A stretch of 64,000 nucleotides of DNA from Perognathus longimembris pacificus (lineage: Eukaryota > Chordata > Mammalia > Rodentia > Heteromyidae): contig NC_063163.1 of assembly GCF_023159225.1 (NCBI RefSeq), positions 105,741,885 to 105,805,884 on the forward strand, written 5' to 3'. This document shows positions 60,626 through 64,000 of this stretch, one piece after another. The notes below the pieces were generated by a model, which had not been told where the DNA came from, made no database searches, and was given only the letters and a program-made list of their open reading frames with translations. The translations under genes were made by a program, and so were the position numbers. How positions within the stretch are numbered: position 1 is the stretch's first letter; each line of letters starts with the position of its first letter.

Positions 60626-61690
60626 GGTAATATAATTTGTTTCAGGAGGTGAAAAGCATAACCATAGCTTTCTTGAATATTTCTTCTATCTACTCAATAT
60701 AGGACACTATGGAGGTTTCCTACACAGGGATCTTCTCAAAAAAACAGCATGGCTTCCTCTCTCATCTACCCACAAACTGGTTCTGACATCGAATTGACTT
60801 CCAGGACATGGGTACCAGTGCCCAACAATCAATTCACCCTATGAAACCTTCTGAATTTTACATGTTTCCTTTGCAAATCTGTTCTCAGCTGGCCTTCTTT
60901 ATCCTTGCCATGGTTCAGCACCTGGGGATTCACTTTGTACCAGCACAGAACCGCAAAGGTCAGCTTACCAATTTCAAGAGTCTGACAATATACCTGAGTA
61001 AATGTGTGTTCATTTGTTTGCTTTTGCACAGGAAATAGGTTTCTTAAATTTCAAATTTTGAGATTAAAGCTTTGTAAGAGGTTCTGGAGGCAGTCTGGCG
61101 GCAGAGCACATGCGTATTGTGGTTTCAGTCTGTAGCAAATAACTTAATTTGGTAAGATTATGCCAAGTGAGTGCAATCAGATGCAATATTTCAGATGCCC
61201 AGTTTCTTCTTGACATGCAAACACAGAATATCCATTTACTGTTTTATAACATTTGGGATGCATGATTGAGTAGGAGACAGTGCCTGCTCTTAGAGGCTCT
61301 TAGGATCATAAGTGTTTACATAAGAAAACCACTGGTCCCACTAGAATAAGGTGTATGGCATGTATAAGATGCTAAGATAGTCTAAAAGACATTCTAACCA
61401 GCCCCAGGAAGACAGAGATAAGGCTTCCTGGAGATTCAAAACTAGAAATTATTAGAAGAGTGACAGGGTAATGTTCTAGATTGAAAGTCAGTCATTTGAA
61501 AAATATTTTCAGGAGTAAGTTGGGAGATGGGTCAGCAGAAAAGTCAGATGGTAGCCAGCCTGAATGTCAGAAAGAGGAGTTGAGTGTCACTAAGAAAAAA
61601 AGGGAGTCACTGTCCAGTGGTGATACGCAGGATAAGAGCAATGACCAGGTTTGCCTTTTCAAAGGATGTTTTTCCTCTTTATTCTTTGTG
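60626..61690. other. Gene-free, unassigned
   Basis: Overlapping 66- and 76-codon frames at 60,808-61,038 lack motifs. No assignable repeat. Confidence 0.4.
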
Positions 61691-61699
61691 TTGCTGCAG

Positions 61700-62299
61700 T
61701 AATTGTATAATCTAATGGGGGTCAGTGTGATATGTCCACACATACATGTACCATGCACTGGTCAAATCCAGTCATTCTTTCCCCCATTCTCATTTATATC
61801 CTTCCCTATCTCTAGAAATCACAACTTCAACTTACTTGATGGTCAATTTCTTTTAGCTTTCTCATGTGAGAGATAACTGTGTTACTTGTATCAGCTCTAT
61901 CTCTTTTATGGTTGACTAATATCCCTTGTGTATATAGCACATTTAACTAATGAGAAACACCTGGGCAGATTTCACATCTTAGCTATCATGAAGAGTGTGT
62001 CAAAAAACATGGGCATACACATGTCTATGTTATGTTCATTTCCATTTCCCTCAGATGAATAGAACAATGTGAGATGGTTGGGTCATATGCTGGGCATACT
62101 TTTAATTTTCTGAAGTTCTGCCATACTGTATTACATAATGACTGTACTAATTTACACCCCTCCAACAGTGAAAAGGAGTTTTTGTTTATCCACATCTCTG
62201 CCAGCATTTAAAAAAAATAATTGCCATTCTAACTGGGATCAGATGGTATTTCACTTTGGTTTGATTTGCATTTCTCTAATGGCTAAATGATCTTGTGTG
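61700..62299 (-). repeat. LINE-1 ORF2 C-terminus and 3' part
   Basis: Reverse L1: 'gatggttgggtcatatgctg', 'cacccctccaacagtgaaaa', 'tttgatttgcatttctctaa', 'tggctaaatgatcttgtgtg'. Confidence 0.8.
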
Positions 62300-62612
62300 T
62301 ATTTTCAAAACATGAGAAAAGACAATGATTTTCTAGATGGAACCCACAAAATGACAACAATAAAAATGGACAATTTGGAATTACATCAAACTAAAAAGTG
62401 TCTGTACAGAGAAGGAAACAATCAATGGGATGGAGAAATGGTCTACAGAATAGTACTGAATATTTGCCAACTCTTCAGGGGACAGATGATGAATATCCAA
62501 AGTATATAACGAGCTAAATAAAAGCAAAAGAATCAGATTTTAAAAGTAGCAAATGATCTGGATTCTTTTCAAAAGAAGAAATACAAAAAAAGGCCAACAA
62601 ACAGGATTTTTT
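62300..62612 (+). repeat. LINE-1 ORF2 fragment, inverted partner
   Basis: Forward L1: 'gattttctagatggaaccca', 'attacatcaaactaaaaagt', 'tctgtacagagaaggaaaca', 'ttctt/tcaaaagaagaaat', 'ggccaacaaacagg'. It stops just before the L1 position where the neighbouring reverse part begins. Confidence 0.8.
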
Positions 62613-63185
62613 TTTTAGTAACTCTGGATATTGACCTGTGTCTGTGATATCACAATGTTCTAGTTCCCACATCACTTGAGTACCCAATCAATGAAACTAA
62701 AACAATCATGAGTTCTTACCTCTGTGTTGACAGATCAAAAGGCAGGCCATGGATGAATTGCCCAAATTACTTCACCAACCTAAGGCAGCAGCTAGCTTGA
62801 GCCCTGATCAATATCCTTGCTAGCACAAAAGAGCCTCTTAATTCAATTTCCTATATTATTCAAGTAAGTGAGAAATTTCAAAAGCTTCCCAAAATTAGTT
62901 GGTTTCAAACATTGTATTGGATGTAGAGTTGAAGTGAAGTAACATTTAAAGGGTTTCCTTTGTTGGTTATAATTGTGGAGCTCTTTATATTGTATGTCGT
63001 TAATGTTGGCAGAGAAAAGATAAACTCTTGTTTTATTGATGTTGCAAGGTCTTTTGTGGAGGTAAAAGCAGAGCATCTGGAGAGGTCTGGGAGAAAGATA
63101 AAGGAGATACGGTCAAGTCAGCACTTCATAGACTCGAATAGTTTCTGGAGGAAATTCAAATATAGCTTTTAATAATGTTGAGGGC

Positions 63186-63188
<3 letters not shown>
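62613..63188. other. Gene-free, unassigned
   Basis: No repeat or gene recognised. Confidence 0.4.

Positions 63189-63233
<45 letters not shown>
63189..63233. repeat. (GT)n microsatellite at a SINE 3' end
   Basis: About 22 GT units directly before a minus-strand SINE, i.e. (AC)n in SINE sense. Confidence 0.97.
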
Positions 63234-63234
<1 letters not shown>

Positions 63235-63477
63235 TGTTCTGGTACTAAGGCTTGAATCAGCCTATGTGCTGCCCCTTCGTTAGTATTTATTCAAAGCTGT
63301 CATTATACCACTTGAACCACAGGTCCACTTCTGGTTTTCGTTTTTTGTTTGATTAATTGGAAATAATAGTCTCCTTGCCTTTCCTGTTAAACTGGCTAAC
63401 TTCTATTCTCTTCTAATCTCAGATCTCAGCCTCTTGAGTAGCTAGGATTATAGGCATGAGCTACTGGCACCCAGCTT
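63234..63477 (-). repeat. B1-Geo type SINE, diverged
   Basis: 'ttctggtactaaggcttgaa', 'taccacttgaaccacaggtc', 'ttgattaattggaaataata', 'gagtagctaggattataggc', ending gcacccagctt. Confidence 0.85.
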
Positions 63478-63559
63478 AAATTCGAGGTTTGTTCTTTAAT
63501 TAAAAAGAAAAAAAAAGTATGTATTTTGGAGCGTTGGTCCCAGAATGCAGAGTGATTTG

Positions 63560-64000
63560 TCTAGTTCTATGGCTCATTGATTCTGAGACTTTGGTGAAAT
63601 TACTTGGCTTTTCTGATCCTCAGCTTGGGGGATGGTAGTTTTATATAGGAGAAAAAAATGATGTCTTGTGTATGCCTTTAATTTCTTAGCTTTAATTCTT
63701 CAGCTATTCTTCCCTATATTTGCATCTCAGAGTCATGGGCCATAACCCAGAAGGTATAGATCAAGGCTTTGTATGACCTCTTTCTGACCTCCAAAATAGC
63801 CATTAACTCCATACTCAAAGGAAAACCACAGACTTTGTTTAAGCCCATGCTGATGAAACTACTGACCAGGAAATTTGCTAGAATGGTACCAGCAAAGTCA
63901 GATTCCCATTGGTTATTCCATGCCTTCTGACATTGCAGGAAATCCAGGAAAAATATTTTTCAGGAGTGATACTTTGTTGACAGACTAGTGTCTAAAAACA
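63560..64000. other. Mostly unassigned; possible MIR trace at the start
   Basis: 'tttggtgaaattacttggct' followed by a diverged 'tctgatcctcagcttgg' hints at MIR (63,560-63,640). The remainder shows nothing recognisable. Confidence 0.35.

Noticed and set aside
1..64000. CRISPR arrays, operons, prophage or other prokaryotic systems
   Set aside because: Repeats with regular spacers and dense coding are absent; SINE, LINE, MIR and LTR content shows a mammalian nuclear genome.

Overview
This is AT-rich vertebrate nuclear DNA with no intact protein-coding gene that I can support. No reading frame resembles a complete protein. The longer open frames fall in microsatellites, an LTR or LINE-1 remnants. 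The interspersed repeats point to a geomyoid rodent (kangaroo rat, pocket mouse or pocket gopher). About eight copies of a dimeric SINE have a tRNA-Ala/ID-like left half joined to a right half of the 'Geo' type; this matches what I know of the IDL-Geo SINE described from Geomyoidea. About twenty further SINEs have a B1/7SL-like left half joined to the same right half, or to an older variant of it. The family names come from memory and were not checked against a database.

Layout. 1-10,000: old unique-looking DNA with MIR fragments, three IDL-Geo SINEs (1,910; 5,266; 6,486), one of them nested in a B1-type SINE, and a 3' LINE-1 piece (5,606-6,260). 10,000-28,000: mostly unassigned DNA with scattered B1-Geo SINEs, a two-orientation LINE-1 (16,286-17,010) and MIRs. 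28,160-28,890: SINEs, then a 137-bp (TCC)n array that appears to have grown from the tail of a classical ID element. 32,100-34,000: a LINE-1 fragment interrupted by a roughly 70-bp LINE-1 tail insertion, then two IDL-Geo copies in tandem orientation. 36,690-43,910: LINE-1 ORF2 remnant, SINE clusters, a very young IDL-Geo nested in an older SINE (40,245-40,720), and two MER5A-like DNA-transposon relics. 46,500-49,660: SINEs and a twin-primed LINE-1. 53,500-58,660: the densest repeat block, with a 499-bp ERVK/IAP-like LTR on the minus strand and one ancient, nearly full-length LINE-1 on the minus strand carrying several later insertions. 58,676-59,470: an A-rich, possibly retroposed segment with a short unidentified open frame. 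60,300-64,000: more SINEs, a head-to-head LINE-1 and a long (GT)n array.

The repeats show their history: old L1, MIR and MER5 pieces form the base; B1-Geo SINEs landed later; IDL-Geo SINEs landed last. Two IDL-Geo copies differ at one base over the body and keep both Pol III promoter boxes. No CRISPR array, operon, rRNA or tRNA gene was seen. Three short exon-like signals are given only as low-confidence findings.
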